The notes under the pieces were generated by a model. The model was not told the origin of the DNA. It searched no databases and saw nothing but the letters and a program-made list of their open reading frames with translations. DNA of 64,000 bases from Salvia splendens (taxonomy: Eukaryota; Streptophyta; Magnoliopsida; Lamiales; Lamiaceae): assembly GCF_004379255.2 (NCBI RefSeq), contig NC_056048.1:8528001-8592000 (forward strand). The letters are read 5' to 3'. Below, piece by piece: positions 23,501 to 35,918 of this stretch. Position numbers and translations under genes: made by a program. How positions within the stretch are numbered: the first letter of the stretch is position 1; each line of letters begins with the position of its first letter.

Positions 23501-24735
23501 ATAACCAGAGGCGAGTGAACTCTATAAATTCTGCAGACTCAACAGCAAAATCATTATCTACACGGACCTAAATAATCAATCAAAAGTTTGATGATCGATC
23601 AAATTGTACAATTATATATCTGCTTCTTATTAGTTTCCATCAGATAAAAGAGCAATCGACACAAATCAAATCCTCATGTTTCACACCTACATCAGTTAAA
23701 AAAACCTCTCAAGCATTCAGCTCAAACATCTCTTCATTATATCACCTTCATCCTAATTTAATCACTGTGTAAATGAAACCAAGAGCAGTTTATGATTCAA
23801 ACAGTGTCAGCAGATATTCATAAACGATATTTGCCTTCAACTTATCACATAACTAGAGGAGAGTGAACTATAACTTTTGCAGACTCAACAGCCAAATCAT
23901 TCTTTACGCGGACCAAAATAATCTATCAGAAGTTGTGATGATTGATCAAATCGTACAATTATAGCTCTAAGCATTTGCTTCCTATCAGTTTCCATCACAT
24001 AAAAGAGCAATCACACAAATCAAATCAGCTCAAACATCAATCATCATACTCAAATGTTCAAAGCAGATAAAATTTGCAGAGAAGCTTACCTAACACTAAG
24101 AGTCATACAGATACGATCCCATAGATCCATAATCTCCCTACCACATATGAATTTGGAACCCCCTTCAATTCCATTAATACAAATCAAATGCCCAAACCCA
24201 TTGCAATGGATCAAACCGTGCAATAGGTGAGTTTGTAGATCAAAAACGCCCTCATCAATCGGATCATCCCACTCCTCGTTTGCCGGAATTATCAGGTGAT
24301 ATTTCCTCTTCGACACGAAGTGATGGCTCCATCCTGCAACCACGGGCGAGAAATCAATCGCAAAACACAGGAAATTTACAGAAAATCCCAAAATCCAAAC
24401 GAAATTTCAAGAAATTGAAGAATAGGGTTTCCAATTTCGCACTAACCAACCGAGCGGCAGTAATCGCAGAATGGCCGGTCAGAATCCTCTACCTTTTCTT
24501 CGACGGTGTAAAGGGGGATGACCGTGCCTCTACACTCGTAGACCAAAAATGTGCGCCAAATCGGCATCCTGGCGAGGTCGTAATCCTCGAGGGAGGCGCA
24601 CTCTTGAAGGAAGCGGCAAATGTTGTCTCTGAAGGCACCGGTGAGAGAAATGGGGCAGCCGGGCTCTGCAAAGGTGTGGAAGCCGTAGAATTTCGGTGGA
24701 ATTTTGGAGTGCGATTCGATAACTGGAAAATCCAT
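20547..24735 (-). CDS. PHD-finger protein, MS1/MMD1 family (3 exons)
   Basis: I assembled three exons: 24735-24447, 24333-24090 and 22092-20547, with GT..AG introns and preserved frame, giving 692 residues. Exon 1 encodes MDFPVIESHS.., FAEPGCPISLTGAFRDNI and the paired FCDYC; exon 2 begins at WSHHFVSKRKYHLI and ends in CGREIMDLWDRI; exon 3 holds the rest. A C-terminal PHD finger (about 618-663, CKCG, CDICEEW, HTHC, CEAC) should read histone H3 tails in the nucleus. The architecture and length match the Arabidopsis family including MALE STERILITY 1 and MALE MEIOCYTE DEATH 1, regulators of pollen development; which member is the orthologue I cannot say. Intron 2 (2.0 kb) is almost entirely a tandem satellite. 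Confidence 0.9.
22290..24060. repeat. ~350-bp tandem satellite inside PHD-gene intron
   Basis: The landmark 'agaggcgagtga' (last copy agaggagagtga) recurs at 22447, 22801, 23152, 23507 and 23855, giving periods of 354, 351, 355 and 348 bp. Other landmarks repeat in the same order: 'gatgatcgatcaaattgtaca', 'cctatcagtttccatca', 'cattcagctcaaacatct' and 'tcatcctaatttaatcactgtg'. There are about five units with 5-10% differences by eye. Short ORFs here have no coding character. Confidence 0.92.
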
Positions 24736-25195
24736 TGTGTTTCTCTGATCTCAAGATTACATTGATTGGGGGAATTTGTGAGAGGAAGGAGAAGATTGAG
24801 GGCTGAGGGTTTAACAGTTACTCTCAGCTGAAGTTTTTTCAAAATTCAGTTTTGGTTAACTGCTTCTTCCCGCGCACGAGGTTTGGATGTTTTTGTATGG
24901 TTTATTTAATTAGTTTAAATTTTTTTTAGAGAAATCGCAAGAACTATATGTTTGTATGGTTCGCAGTGAAATATTACATGGAAAAAATATCCGCCAACTT
25001 AAGCGTCGTTTAATTGTTATAACTTCTAAACAAATACTAACAAATTTATGATCACTGCAAATTTTAAAATTAACTATTAGTAATATTATGAATTTGACAT
25101 TTTCCGCAATTTACATGGTGAAAAATTCATGTGGCATATTCATACAGCGCGCACATGCCTTGAAATTAATGACGTGGCATACTAGGTGGCAAAAA

Positions 25196-25690
25196 TATAC
25201 ACTCGACTATCGTTTTTTCCGTGAACTGTTGCATGAAAGTCATGAACTTTATCCTGCTGTGTAAATTTTTCATCCAACCCGACCCGATAGATTTCTGACA
25301 CAAACTTATCCTATGTGGCGCGTCGGAAGCGTGACTTGGCAAAACTCCATTAAGTCTGATTGTTTCTCTTCTATCTTTGCAATAATCATACAAGTAGCAT
25401 AAATGAAAACATACAAATCGAATCCCACAAATCAAATTCAACATACAAATCGACATAATCATACAAATCGAATTCCACATATAGAATTCAACATAAAAAT
25501 AGCATTAATTCCACAATTCAAATTGAACTCTAAATTTGTCATTTGCCAAGTTACGCCTCTGACGCGCCACATAGGATAAGTTTTGTGTTGGAAATCTATC
25601 GGGTCGAGTCGAATGGAATTTACACAATCCGACAAAATTCATGACTTTTCATGCAACATTTAAAGTTCACGGGAAAACCAAACTATTTTA
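25196..25690. mobile_element. Foldback / MITE with ~150-bp inverted repeats
   Basis: The left arm (about 25196-25350) and the right arm (about 25545-25690) are imperfect inverted repeats. Shared blocks include 'cccgatagattt', 'cttatcctatgtggcgcgtc', 'gttgcatgaaa' and 'tcatgaa'. The centre is about 190 bp of AT-rich sequence. No coding capacity. The superfamily is unassigned because the outer ends and target duplication are unclear. Confidence 0.7.
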
Positions 25691-26789
25691 AAAGTTCATG
25701 ACTTTACCGGCAATTTGCCCCGAAAAATGCAAAATTTTTATTATTGGTTGCTTCTCAATCTCTCTACACTGAACTACTCATTGATAAAGAAATTGCCTAA
25801 ATAATAAGAAGGATGCCACAGCCCTAGCCCCGGTCTAAAGCTGGCTGCTAAAATACAATTTTGAATTCAATTTGAATTTTCATCAAAAATTAATGCAATC
25901 TTAACTTCACTTTTCGGAATCAATTCATACTGAATTTCTGAAACTAATCGACGATTAATAAGAATACAAATCGATTATGAATTGAGCCTAAGTTCGTGAT
26001 GCCTCTTTTAAAACTTCATATCATCATCTAATAATTGTGCAATAAAAATTAACGACACAAATAAGATTTAGACTCTTAACCGATATTAAGCGTTGGGCAT
26101 TTAAATACAAAAGTTTTCTAACTTACAGTATTTTGTTTTAAGCGTTTCATTTAATCATGCAAATCCATTACTTTCAGTATCCATGTCAATCTGATGCAAA
26201 AAAAAATTCGATACACAGTTAAATTAGTGAAAGCTAGGAAATTTCCGATTGAAAATACATATTATTTGTAGGACATAAGATAATTCTAAATCTAAACTTG
26301 TTCGTTCGTTCTTTTATCTGCATTAATTAATTAAAGTCCATTTTTAATTAGTTAAAACTTAATCTAATCCATATATATTTCATAAAGGTCTTGTAATAAA
26401 TCAATTGGACCATTAATTAGTTGTTTACTTAAAAATATACTCTGATTTCAAAAAATACCAATCTCCGTCCGATAATAGGAGTCTCGTTTTTCCATTTTAG
26501 TCCGTCCGCGAATAGGAGTTCCGTTTTTCCATTTTAGTCTGTCCGCGAATAAGAGTCTCGGTTCATTTATACTATAAATGGTAATATGTCCCACATTCCA
26601 CTAAATCATTTCACTCACATTTATTTTAAAACTAATAAATACAAGTGTGATCCATATATATATATATACCAGTAATTTTTTCCACCCACTTTTCTTAATA
26701 TTTCTTTAAACCCGTGCCGGAAAGAAATATACTTCAGATAAGTGAATGAAGAATAAAGTAGGAAGGAGAATACAATAAGTAAGATTAAA

Positions 26790-27033
26790 AGTACTCCCGT
26801 CGTCCCCCAATAAATATCCACTTTGATTCCGGCACGGGTTTTAAGAAATGTAAAGGAAAGTTGGTTGAAAAGTTAGTGGAATATGAGTTTCACATATATA
26901 TATTAGTTTTATAATAAAATATGAGTTGAATGTGATGCCTATTTACCATTTATGGTAAAAAGTGAAAGTGGACAACTAATGAGGACGGATAAAAATGACA
27001 AAAGTGGACAATTAATAGGGGACGGAGGGAGTA
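26790..27033. mobile_element. Stowaway-like MITE
   Basis: It starts TACTCCCGTCGTCCCC and ends GGGGACGGAGGGAGTA, the inverted ends of the common plant Stowaway/Mariner type. It carries the internal 'ggcacgggttttaag' block. A partial copy in the opposite orientation lies immediately left ('aaacccgtgccgga' near 26708). Confidence 0.75.
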
Positions 27034-29077
27034 TTGTTTTTTGCTAAAAAATGAATACAACCAAATTACAGTGGAATGATCAAAAAAGGAATCGACTCAA
27101 CTATGATGCAATTTCATCAGTCGACAACGACGTGTCGAAAATGCTCAAAACGTCAACTATGTCGAAATGACATGAAATTCACATGATACTTGTGAAACGG
27201 ACTGGCGAGATATCAAACACATAGGTTTTACCATAGTGTGTGATGGATTTCGGGCGCCAGACATCGTTTAAGGAGCAACATCAAAATTTTATTTTTTTCT
27301 TAGCTTTTTTATAATTTCTGTAATTTCAATTTATTTCACTTTGAGTTTATAGGATTTTCAAAGCGCTTATTAATATAATGACTTTTGTTGTTTTACACTC
27401 AATTTTGATGATTATCAGTAATATATTTCGAATTCAAGAAATTAGGATTTGTGTTTTATTTATTAGTTCGGTCATTCTTGTGGCACGTTTGCATCAAACT
27501 ATTGTGGAACGGATGAACTATATTAGTTAATTAATGACATAAAACAATAACATGTCGAAAAATCAAAGGAAAATTCTGTTTTTTCTTGTTGTCAACTCAC
27601 TTGAATAAAGTAGATACAATGATTAATCTTCATTTCCATTATTTTTTTCAAAATCTTAGCACCTGAGAAAGTTTGACAAACTCACAAATTCACCACTTAT
27701 ATAACTTGCTTATCCTAGCTATCATATTCTACATCAAGCTATCGTCCACATTTTTTATCATATAAGCCATGATGAATCAAACACACTCTTAACATATAGA
27801 TTTTCTTCAATTCCCTTGTTAGGGTGTGTTTGGGAGTTTCTAATATGCCTATTTCTCGGTGCCAATGAAGAGGAGAAATCCGAAGCTGCAACTTGTGTTA
27901 ATGTTGTCGCGCAGAACCATTTTCGACAACATCAACACATCAAGACGGCATAACCATGTCATGACTTCTGATTTCTTCGATTTCCATCTATATGTGGATT
28001 TACTGTAATGTTTTTGTTAGCTTTTTAAGCATTTAAGTTGAATTAGAGTGTAAAAGTTTAAGTTTCATGATGTCACATATAGTACAAACTTTGTGTTTTT
28101 GTGTAATTGTTGAATCTTTCATTGCTGGTATAATCATGTGTTTCGGAATAATTGATGAGTCTTTCTCGAATGTTACTATAATCATGGGCATATGCATGAT
28201 TTTGTTTGGTTGTAATATAACCAAAACAAAGAACAAACGGAAAGGTACGAGTCTCTTAAAACATTATATATGCAAGTTTTTCTATAAGCATTAACTTACA
28301 CATGATGTGGATAACAAGTGAATGATGCATAATATGATGGCTAATGATACAACCAAGATCGATAATTATGTATATCATAAATAATTTTAGAAACAGTATG
28401 TAATTCTAATGGCATGGGTATTTCAAACAAGCTTGTTTAGGGTTTCTATCGTTATTTCTTTAGTTTTTATGATTATTTTTGTTACATAATTGTGGTATTT
28501 TTGTAATATAGGCTATCAGAGTTAAGAACATAAGAGCATCCGCAATGATTTAAAGATCCTCCAGACGAGGCCTCTCACTCGTCCTCGTCCGCGATCGTCA
28601 GACCATTGCAGGTCAACGGACGATCGTCCGGACGAGCGAGACGACCGAAATCTCGTTCGCGGATGAAGGGCCGCCTGACCGTCGTCCGTCCCCTCATCCG
28701 CCCACTGCAGGAGCACGGACGATGGACGATAAAAAATAATTTTTTAGTTATAAAAAATTCAATTTTAATTATAAAAATAAATTTTTTATAATTTTTTAAT
28801 TAAAAAATTGTTTTTAAAATTAAAATAAAATAACTATAATTTCACGATCATCTTTACTAAAAGTTGGATCCATAAATTAGTGAAAGATTATATTTTGTAG
28901 AATTTAATCCTTCACACTAGATGAGCAAGTTTTGTATTGCTTGAGTAAACATTTTATAGATAGGTTTTCAACTCCAAGTTTTTTGTGATTTTGGCGTGGA
29001 ACAATTAGTTTTACACTTAAAAGAGAGTTGTTGTTGCTTTATGTAAAATTTTATTTGATTTCTATACAAAATCTATG

Positions 29078-29135
29078 TTTAGCCTAGTGGTAAATGTGTC
29101 TTGAAAAATCATAGAGGTTGTGGGTTTATGCTCCA
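29078..29135 (+). repeat. Possible tRNA-derived SINE relic
   Basis: 'tagcctagtggtaaatg' resembles a Pol III A box, and 'agaggttgtgggtttatgctcc' about 30 bp later resembles a B box (GGTTNNANNCC, degenerate). A poly-T-rich tail follows. Plant SINEs have this layout, but no target duplication was found. Confidence 0.3.
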
Positions 29136-29384
29136 AACTCAACATTTTGTTTTTAATTTTGACATTTATTATACTTTTCTTATTTTATTCGATTCTTTTT
29201 TTATACTTTTTTTCTATAAGCATGTTTATATTTTTATAGAAATGTAAGTGTTTATTTTCAATTAATGTAAGTGTTTTATTTATATATGTTGTGTTTTATA
29301 GTATATTATTTTTCTATTTATTATTTAAAAATAAAAAAAATTAAAATTAAATACAAAATTTGTAACTTCTTTTTTTAAACTAAG

Positions 29385-29660
29385 TAATGTATATTTTTTA
29401 CTCATTCCGTTTTTTAAAAATAGCAACTATTTCCATTTTGGGTCGTTCCTTAAAAATAGAAACTTTAGAATCTTTCTATTTTAGGACATTTACCCCACAA
29501 TCCACTAACTCTACTTTCACTACTTTTTCTCTTCCTCTCTTTTACTTTACTCATTTTTCTTTTCCTCTCTCTTACTTTACCAATTCTTCTCACTTACTTT
29601 ACCAATTGTGCATTAAAACACGTGTCGTTTCAAATGTTTCTATTTTTTAAATACGGAGGG
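29385..29660. mobile_element. Stowaway-like MITE
   Basis: It begins 'tactcattccgttttttaaaaatagcaac' (degenerate CTCCGT end) and finishes 'tctattttttaaatacggagggagta'. The inverted ends (ATAGAAAC/GTTTCTAT) and lack of coding fit a Stowaway/Mariner MITE. Confidence 0.65.
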
Positions 29661-29760
29661 AGTATTTAATTTTACTATTTATAATATGTGAAAACAAAAA
29701 TAAAAAATAATAATATTAAAAACAAATAAAAAATAGATTTTAATTGATAGGCCTGACTAA

Positions 29761-30399
29761 TTTGAATCTTAAGGATTCAAGACACATATGTTTGCCCCGA
29801 ACTTGTTCTTGCAAAAATACCAACAACCCAACAAGAAATATAACAAAAAAAAGGATGGAAAAGATGAAGAAGATGATAAGTGTTATGATTTAGATTAAAG
29901 ACAAGAAAGAAACCCAATGACTACTTTCACTCAAACAATAACCTAATGGTTCTACAAAACTAACAATACAAGAAGTAGTAAAGCATACATTAACATTCAA
30001 CCTAAGTTTGCCAATATATTGGAATGAAACCATAACAAATTTTGATAAATCTTCAAAAATGAAGATGGATGCTCACAAATGGAGTCTTTGTTCTTACAAA
30101 TATCATTCAAGCTGCCATGAAATGAACCCTAGCAAGAGTATTTATACTAGGAGGCTAAAAGGAGCAAATAAAACAAGTCTTATTCAGAAATTGCATGTCT
30201 CTGACAAACTCATGTTTTAATCGGTTTAATTGGTCTGTTGAGGTGTTTAATGTCGAGTTTATTGCTTGAATTGTCTATTTTCAGCCAATTATTCTATCTT
30301 TTGGAGTTTTATGTGTTTGTTGAGTGTTTTAGGAAAAATAGATGGAAAATGAGGAAAATTGAGATTGTGCATGAATTGGAGGCAGAAAAGCTCTAAATA
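29761..30399. other. Intergenic DNA, nothing firm
   Basis: No gene seen. The stretch from about 30213 ('tgttttaatcggtttaattgg') may be the true left part of LTR-like repeat copy B, but copy A is not preserved there for comparison. Confidence 0.45.
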
Positions 30400-31537
30400 G
30401 AGTCACCCTGCCGGGTGAATTAATAGTAGAGAAATTACACCCGGTCGGGTATCACACTTACAATGTGGAAGAGTCAGAGAGAGGCCTAAATTGACCACCC
30501 GGCCGGGTGGATTTCTAGCACAAATATCCTACACGGCCGGGTACTTTGATTTTACGAGTTTTGTCAGCAGAAACATGATTTTTTGAAAAAAAAGATTAAA
30601 AGAAAAGGCTAGGGTTGCAGTGAACGAGATTCATTCGACACCTACCGCCTCCAACACTCACACACACCCCCAAGAACACCTTTGAGAGATAGAATCGAAG
30701 ATTGAAGATTTTAGATCGGAAGATTGAAGCTTCATTCCATAGATTCGTTCCACAAGAGTTCTTAGTATCCATCTCTTATGTATTTCATTGAATTCTTTGT
30801 TTCAAACATGGTTTTTGTGATGAACATGAGTAGCTAAACACTTTTTGTAGAATTCTTGGTGATGATGCACTAATTTCATAGTTTTTATCCAATTAATTTT
30901 GTTCTTACCTTGCTCTTGTAGTTATTTGATTATTCTTGGGTTTATTCCTTTCAATTGCTTGATCACCACTTGATTGTGTATGATTGATTAGATTAATCGG
31001 GAGATGAAATAATTAATCTGGAAATAAGAATAATTCACACCTTAATACAATAGAACTCGGGAGAGTTGAGGTTTTGAGTGAGGTCTCTGATCTTATCGAG
31101 CTTTTGGGAGTTAGGGGTTTAGGATTAGAAGGGGACTTTAATCCTAGCACCTAATCTACAGGTTTCTCACCTTGGGAGGGGGTTTAATCTATAATTGTGG
31201 TCGACTTAATAACTCTAGGGACACCAAAAGGTAAGGCAAATAGATTGGATAAGAGTTTGGAATTGTGCATCGGATCCTTGAGTTCTACAATTTTCTCCAT
31301 ATCATCTTTTCACATCTTGTTTACTTGTTCTTATTTGATTACTTGTTTTCTTTATCCTTGTATAAGTGTTAGAACAAACCAAACTTTTCCCGATTGTCTA
31401 GATAGTAGTTAACATTTGTTCGTGGTAGTTAAATTGATACAAATTTGTCTCTGTCGGATACGATACTTTTGCTTGCTAATTGCTGCACTAGCCCTGTACA
31501 CTTGAGGGTATTACTTGTGTTAAAATAAGTCGAGTCA
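30400..31537 (+). repeat. LTR-like repeat copy B
   Basis: This is the second, more complete copy of the repeat at 960-1047/3084-4043. It opens with four imperfect palindromes within 130 bp ('caccctgccgggtg', 'cacccggtcgggta', 'cacccggccgggtgg', 'cacggccgggta'). It continues with the shared words 'gagtagctaaacac', 'gatgatgcactaatttcata' and 'ggagggggtttaatct' and ends in GAGTCA. Just outside the end is another palindrome, 'aatgcccgaccgggcatt' (31550-31567). It is probably an LTR of a Gypsy-class element. No internal region was found. Confidence 0.6.
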
Positions 31538-31783
31538 ATCTTGTACAAAATGCCCGACCGGGCATTTCCCACGCTTCATATTGTCCGGTCCGAGCGAGTT
31601 CTCTGGAGGAAATCGCCAAAAAAGCCATTGGAAATGAAACCATTGAAATTAAAATTAAAATTTTAAAAACATTCATCATGATTTCTGCCAAATTCTTTTT
31701 TTAAAAAAAAGTTTGTTTGTTATTAAATTTCCAAAAAAAGTAATCCTTGCAAATCTAATTACAAGTTGCTTTTTTTACTATTT

Positions 31784-31992
31784 ATTCCCTCCGTCCCATA
31801 AAAATATGTGCACTCTCCATTTTCGTCCATCCCATAAAAATATGTGCATTCCATTCCATTTTTAGAAAGTCTTATCAATTTAATAATGCAAGTCTTACCA
31901 TACCCTTCTACGCATCTCTCTTAATTTACGAATTTAGTCTTAATTCTCGTGCCATATTCATAGTCCATGTTTTTATGGGACGGAAAGAGTAT
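31784..31992. mobile_element. Stowaway-like MITE
   Basis: It runs from TATTCCCTCCGTCCCATAAA to TTTATGGGACGGAAAGAGTA. The inverted ends are near-perfect over about 20 bp and carry 'aatatgtgca' blocks just inside the left end. Confidence 0.75.
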
Positions 31993-31996
31993 TTAA

Positions 31997-32232
31997 TACT
32001 CCCTCCGTCCCCAAAGAATATGCATTTTGGATTCGGCACGAGTTTTAATGCAAAATTGGTAAAGTAAGAGAGAGATAGAGAGAAAAAGTAATTAAAGTAT
32101 TATTAGTGGAGAATGAGTCTCAATTCATTAGAGAGAAAAGAGTTACCAAAATTAGAAAGTATATATTTTAGTGGGACGGACTAAAAAAGAAAAAGTGCAT
32201 ATTCATGTGGGTCAAAGAGAATAAAGAGAGTA
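31997..32232. mobile_element. Stowaway-like MITE, second copy
   Basis: It starts TACTCCCTCCGTCCCCAAAG and ends with a degraded 'gtcaaagagaataaagagagta'. It contains 'gattcggcacgagttttaa'. It lies 4 bp right of the previous MITE, in the helicase gene's upstream region. Confidence 0.7.
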
Positions 32233-32636
32233 TTAGTAGTACTAATTGATGTCTAAGTAAAGAAACTCTACATTTTCCCTCCACCACTTAGACCGACTTG
32301 ATTGGAAGTAGCAATCCAAAAGTCTCAACCCAATGTGTATGTGGCCGTCTCTTCATTTTCCCTCATACCTTCCTCCACTTATTTGAATTGCAAGGGAGAA
32401 CTGAAAACGAGCTTGTATCACTTGTAGTAAGTCTTCTCTTCATTTTTGTTTATGAATTTAACATGTGTTTTTTCTTTCTGTATCTTTCAACAATTTAATT
32501 GATGGGTTTTGCATGGGAATTCCTATGGTCATCTTTTCTTTTTTCTATAACTAAAACATGGTTCGTAGAATGGATTAGGCATTTATATATTTTGTTGATT
32601 GTTTGTATAGAAAGATCAACAACAAAAGGGAAGATC

Positions 32637-35527
32637 ATGGCCTCCACAATATTGAAGAAGAAAGAAGATATAACCCCACAGTTAACTGATTTCATATTTT
32701 CAAGGTCCATTTCTGACATAATCAACAAGGATCTTTACAAAGATAAGGTATCCATCATTGTTCTTGTATTCTTGATTTTTTCCCAAATTTAAGATACTAT
32801 GTAATAAGCAGTAGTATTTCATTGCAGGTTGATAAAATCCCAACTACATTTGCATCTGTGTATCATTACTTGAAGTCATTTACAATACCCCTCATTGAAG
32901 AAACACATGCTGCTATTCTTTCAAATGTGACTGCATTGCACTCTGCTCCCTCGCGTGAGGTCTACAATGTCAAGAAACTGAAATCGACTAAGCCAGATGA
33001 TCATATCTTGCTATACAACGTAACGTTGAAAGCAGGGGAGATGCATTCACCAAAACTATATGAACCTCAGTTTTTGGATTTGGTTGCATTATCAGATATT
33101 AGGCCTAAGTGTGTTAGTGATTTGGATAGGCCTAAATCACCACTCACTCTCGCAGTAGTCACACGTGCATCTGATGACGCATCTGTCATGATACGGATCG
33201 TGTCTTCGAGGCCAGTCTTGTTTGAGAGTAGCAAAAATGGAGATAAGCTCTTTGTTGTCTATCTAGCAAACTTGAACACCAATGATCGGATTTGGGGCGC
33301 GTTGCATCCGCGCAAAGAAGCAAACACGAGCATCTTCACTTCTGTCCTTTCAATTAGTCCATCTGTAGGATATATCCTCAACATTTGCTTCTTTCATTCT
33401 TGTTGCTATGTGACATTCAACTGTTTTTGCAGGTAGAAGAGAATTGTTATGTTTGCAGCTCCAAGAGAGTTGAGAGCACCAAAATGGCGAATTCGAGGGA
33501 GATTATCACCTCATTCGGGCTTGATGATTCACAGAAGGCTGCAGTTTTAAACTGCGTCGCGCTAACAGAATGCAGCCACAGGAACAGTGTGAAGCTGATA
33601 TGGGGCCCTCCGGGGACGGGGAAGACTAAGACCATTTCCTCTCTAGTATACACACTTATGAAGTTGAAGTGCAGGACTGTGACTTGTGCACCCACAAATG
33701 TTGCCATTGTGGGAGTGGTTAAGAGGTTAATGAGTTGTATGAGTGAGAAACTCGAGCACGAGGCGTATGGTCTGGGAGATGTAGTTTTGTTTGGAAATGG
33801 TCAGAGGATGAAGATTGACGATCATCAAGAACTTCAAGATGTGTTTCTTCATCTTCGGATTTCTGAGTTGGGACGCCTCCTTGCTCCTGTCATCGGGTGG
33901 AAGGGCGTTGCAAATGAAATGATCTCCCTCCTTGAGTACCCTCAAGGAGCGTATGAACGCTACTTGGAGCAAATTAAAAGGAACGACGACGCAACAGGTC
34001 TATCCCTAGAAGCTGTTTTGATTGGATTGTTTAACAAGAATAGACACAAGAACAATGACAACAGCACAGATGTGTGGACATTGGAGGAATTCTTCGAAAC
34101 TAAATTCGTTTCTGTTAAAACGCGATTAGTCAGTTGCATAACAGGGTTGATCACACACTTGCCTACTTCTTTGCTTCGTTTGGGAATGCAAGAGAAAATG
34201 ATGAGAGCTTCTGATATGCTTCAAACACTAGAAACATTTCTGCATCAGAAGCAGCAATTTATGCAAAATGAAGGTTTCTTCAAGTCCAAAAACAAGTGTT
34301 TGGAAGTAGTGAAATCCTTCACTTACAATTTATTACTCCCAGAATTGGAAGAATATGACACCATCAAGGAGTTTTGTCTCAAAAATGCTTGCTTAATCTT
34401 CTGCACCGTCTCAAGCTCTGCGAAGCTGCACCACATCAAGGAAATGACACCATTTGAGATGGTTATCATAGATGAAGCTGCACAGGTCAAGGAATGTGAG
34501 TCTACAATCCCCCTGCAGCTTCCGGGGCTGCACCACGCCATACTAGTCGGAGACGAGAAACAGCTCCCTGCGATGGTCATGAGCAAGGTTGAAACTTACC
34601 CCAACTTATACACACAATGAACAGGTGGTATGACCTTGTTTTTGTCACTGACATGATCTTGTTTTGTTTCTTGACAGAGGTGCGAAAAGGCGGGATTCGG
34701 GAGAAGCTTATTCGAGAGGCTTGTGACGTTGGGGCACAGCAAGCATCTCCTCAATGTGCAGTACAGAATGCACCCTTCTATAAGCTTGTTTCCAAATCAA
34801 GAATTCTATGGAAACAAGATCAAGAATGGGAGTAATGTCAAGGAAAGAGGCTATAACAGAAGCTTCTTTGAGAGAGAAAGCTATGGCTCATATTCATTCA
34901 TCAATGTAGAAAATGGGAGAGAGGAATTCGACAAGAGGCGTAGCCTTATGAACAATGCAGAGGTGTCTATGGTTCTTCAATTAGTATCCAAAATCCATAA
35001 AGGTCTCATTACTAATATCCAACATTTATTTAAAGTTGCTTATAAATGGACTATTGCTTATGTTGTGTATTTGTTTGGTAGAATGTGTGAAGTCGAAGAA
35101 AAGGGTGGGGATTGGCTGCATATCTCCATACAAAGCTCAAGTAAACGCGATGGGGGAGGCGCTAGGGAAGGCCTACAGCAGTGATGCGGATGCAGAGTTC
35201 TCAGTGAGAGTTAGGTCTGTGGATGGATTTCAAGGAGGAGAGGAAGATGTGATCATAATCTCCACGGTTAGGAGCAATGGGAGGGGCTCAGTTGGGTTTC
35301 TTGATAATCGGCAGAGGGCTAACGTAGCCTTGACTCGAGCGAGGTACTGTCTGGTGATACTAGGCGATGGTGAAACTCTGTCGAGGAGCGGCTGCGTTTG
35401 GCAGAAACTAGTCACGGATGCCAAGAGCCGCGGATGTTATTACAACGCGTACAAGGATCTGACCGGTGACACAGATGCATGCGGTGATCTAGCCATGAAA
35501 CTAGCAGCAATGATGTTGAGGAAGTGA
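32637..35527 (+). CDS. SF1 RNA/DNA helicase, SEN1/UPF1-like (5 exons)
   Basis: The exons I assembled are 32637-32747, 32828-33364, 33433-34587, 34678-35002 and 35082-35527. All have GT..AG borders and continuous frame, giving 857 residues. A GTAAGT near 32431 and a TATAG near 32610 suggest a further 5'-UTR intron. Motifs in order: Q-like LDDSQ (about 246-250), Walker A GPPGTGKT (274-281), CAPTN, Walker B IIDEAA (563-566), GDEKQLPA (from 589), QYRMHP (629-634), [10 protein letters not shown] and NVALTRAR. It should unwind nucleic acid using ATP. It belongs to the plant family of SEN1-like helicases, whose biological roles are mostly unknown. The protein is shorter than its neighbour copy: it ends soon after [13 protein letters not shown] and lacks the C-terminal segment readable at 61430-62400 in copy 2. 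Confidence 0.88.
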
Positions 35528-35918
35528 TGAGGTTAGAAGAAGCTCTCTATGTTCAAGTTGGTAAGGATTTTGAGTTCAAGATTGCACCTTCTTTTTGAAA
35601 TGTAAATTGTTATGATCTCTTGAGGTGCCAAAGCTGTGGCATATTTTTGGTGATGCAAGTGATGCTACATTTCTACTTAATTAGAACTTGATATTCTGCT
35701 ATTCAAATATTGTAGGAGTACTATACTGGATATATTTGTTGGGTAAAATTCCAAAACGTAGGGGACATATTGCAATTTTGGACAATTTTCGAAAATATGT
35801 TCAGCACTCCACAAATATCAGAGCACCAAAATAGTTGGTATTCCTTTAGTCCTAACTAAGCTGAGTCAAAACTTTTGGGTACGAAGATTAAGAAATTATA
35901 CAAAGAATTGATTTTTTA
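35528..35918. other. 3' flank of helicase gene
   Basis: Probable 3' UTR and downstream DNA. I see no other feature before the LINE relic. Confidence 0.5.

Larger units (their letters stand above)
24843..28530. other. Intergenic DNA with MITEs
   Basis: The PHD gene promoter should lie just right of 24735. The remainder is AT-rich, with a foldback element (25196-25690), Stowaway-like pieces at 26450-26790 and a complete one at 26790-27033. No host gene is visible, and the small ORF at 28067-28294 has no recognised similarity. Confidence 0.6.
28534..29760. mobile_element. Harbinger-type remnant, left end preserved
   Basis: The left end TAA|GAGCATCCGCAATG (TAA 28531-28533) matches the Harbinger ends elsewhere in the window. 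It is followed by GC-rich CGTCCG/CGGACG words and then AT-rich DNA. Parts at 29255-29345 and 29665-29750 resemble 44670-44895, which lies just inside a Harbinger-type right end at 45010. The right terminus is missing here. No coding region remains. A Stowaway-like MITE (29385-29660) is nested in it. Confidence 0.5.

Noticed and set aside
22290..24060. Regularly spaced repeats considered as a CRISPR array
   Set aside because: Units are ~350 bp tandem copies without short repeat/unique spacer structure, in a plant intron.
28067..28294. 75-residue ORF (MMSHIVQTLCFCVIVES..)
   Set aside because: Short, no recognised family, and lies in AT-rich intergenic DNA; a mirror ORF exists on the other strand.
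29078..29135. Functional tRNA gene
   Set aside because: Only A- and B-box-like words are seen; no acceptor stem or cloverleaf can be drawn.
34617..34835. ORFs overlapping the exon 3/4 junction of helicase copy 1
   Set aside because: They read through an intron; splicing at 34587/34678 restores the family sequence ([12 protein letters not shown]), as in copy 2.
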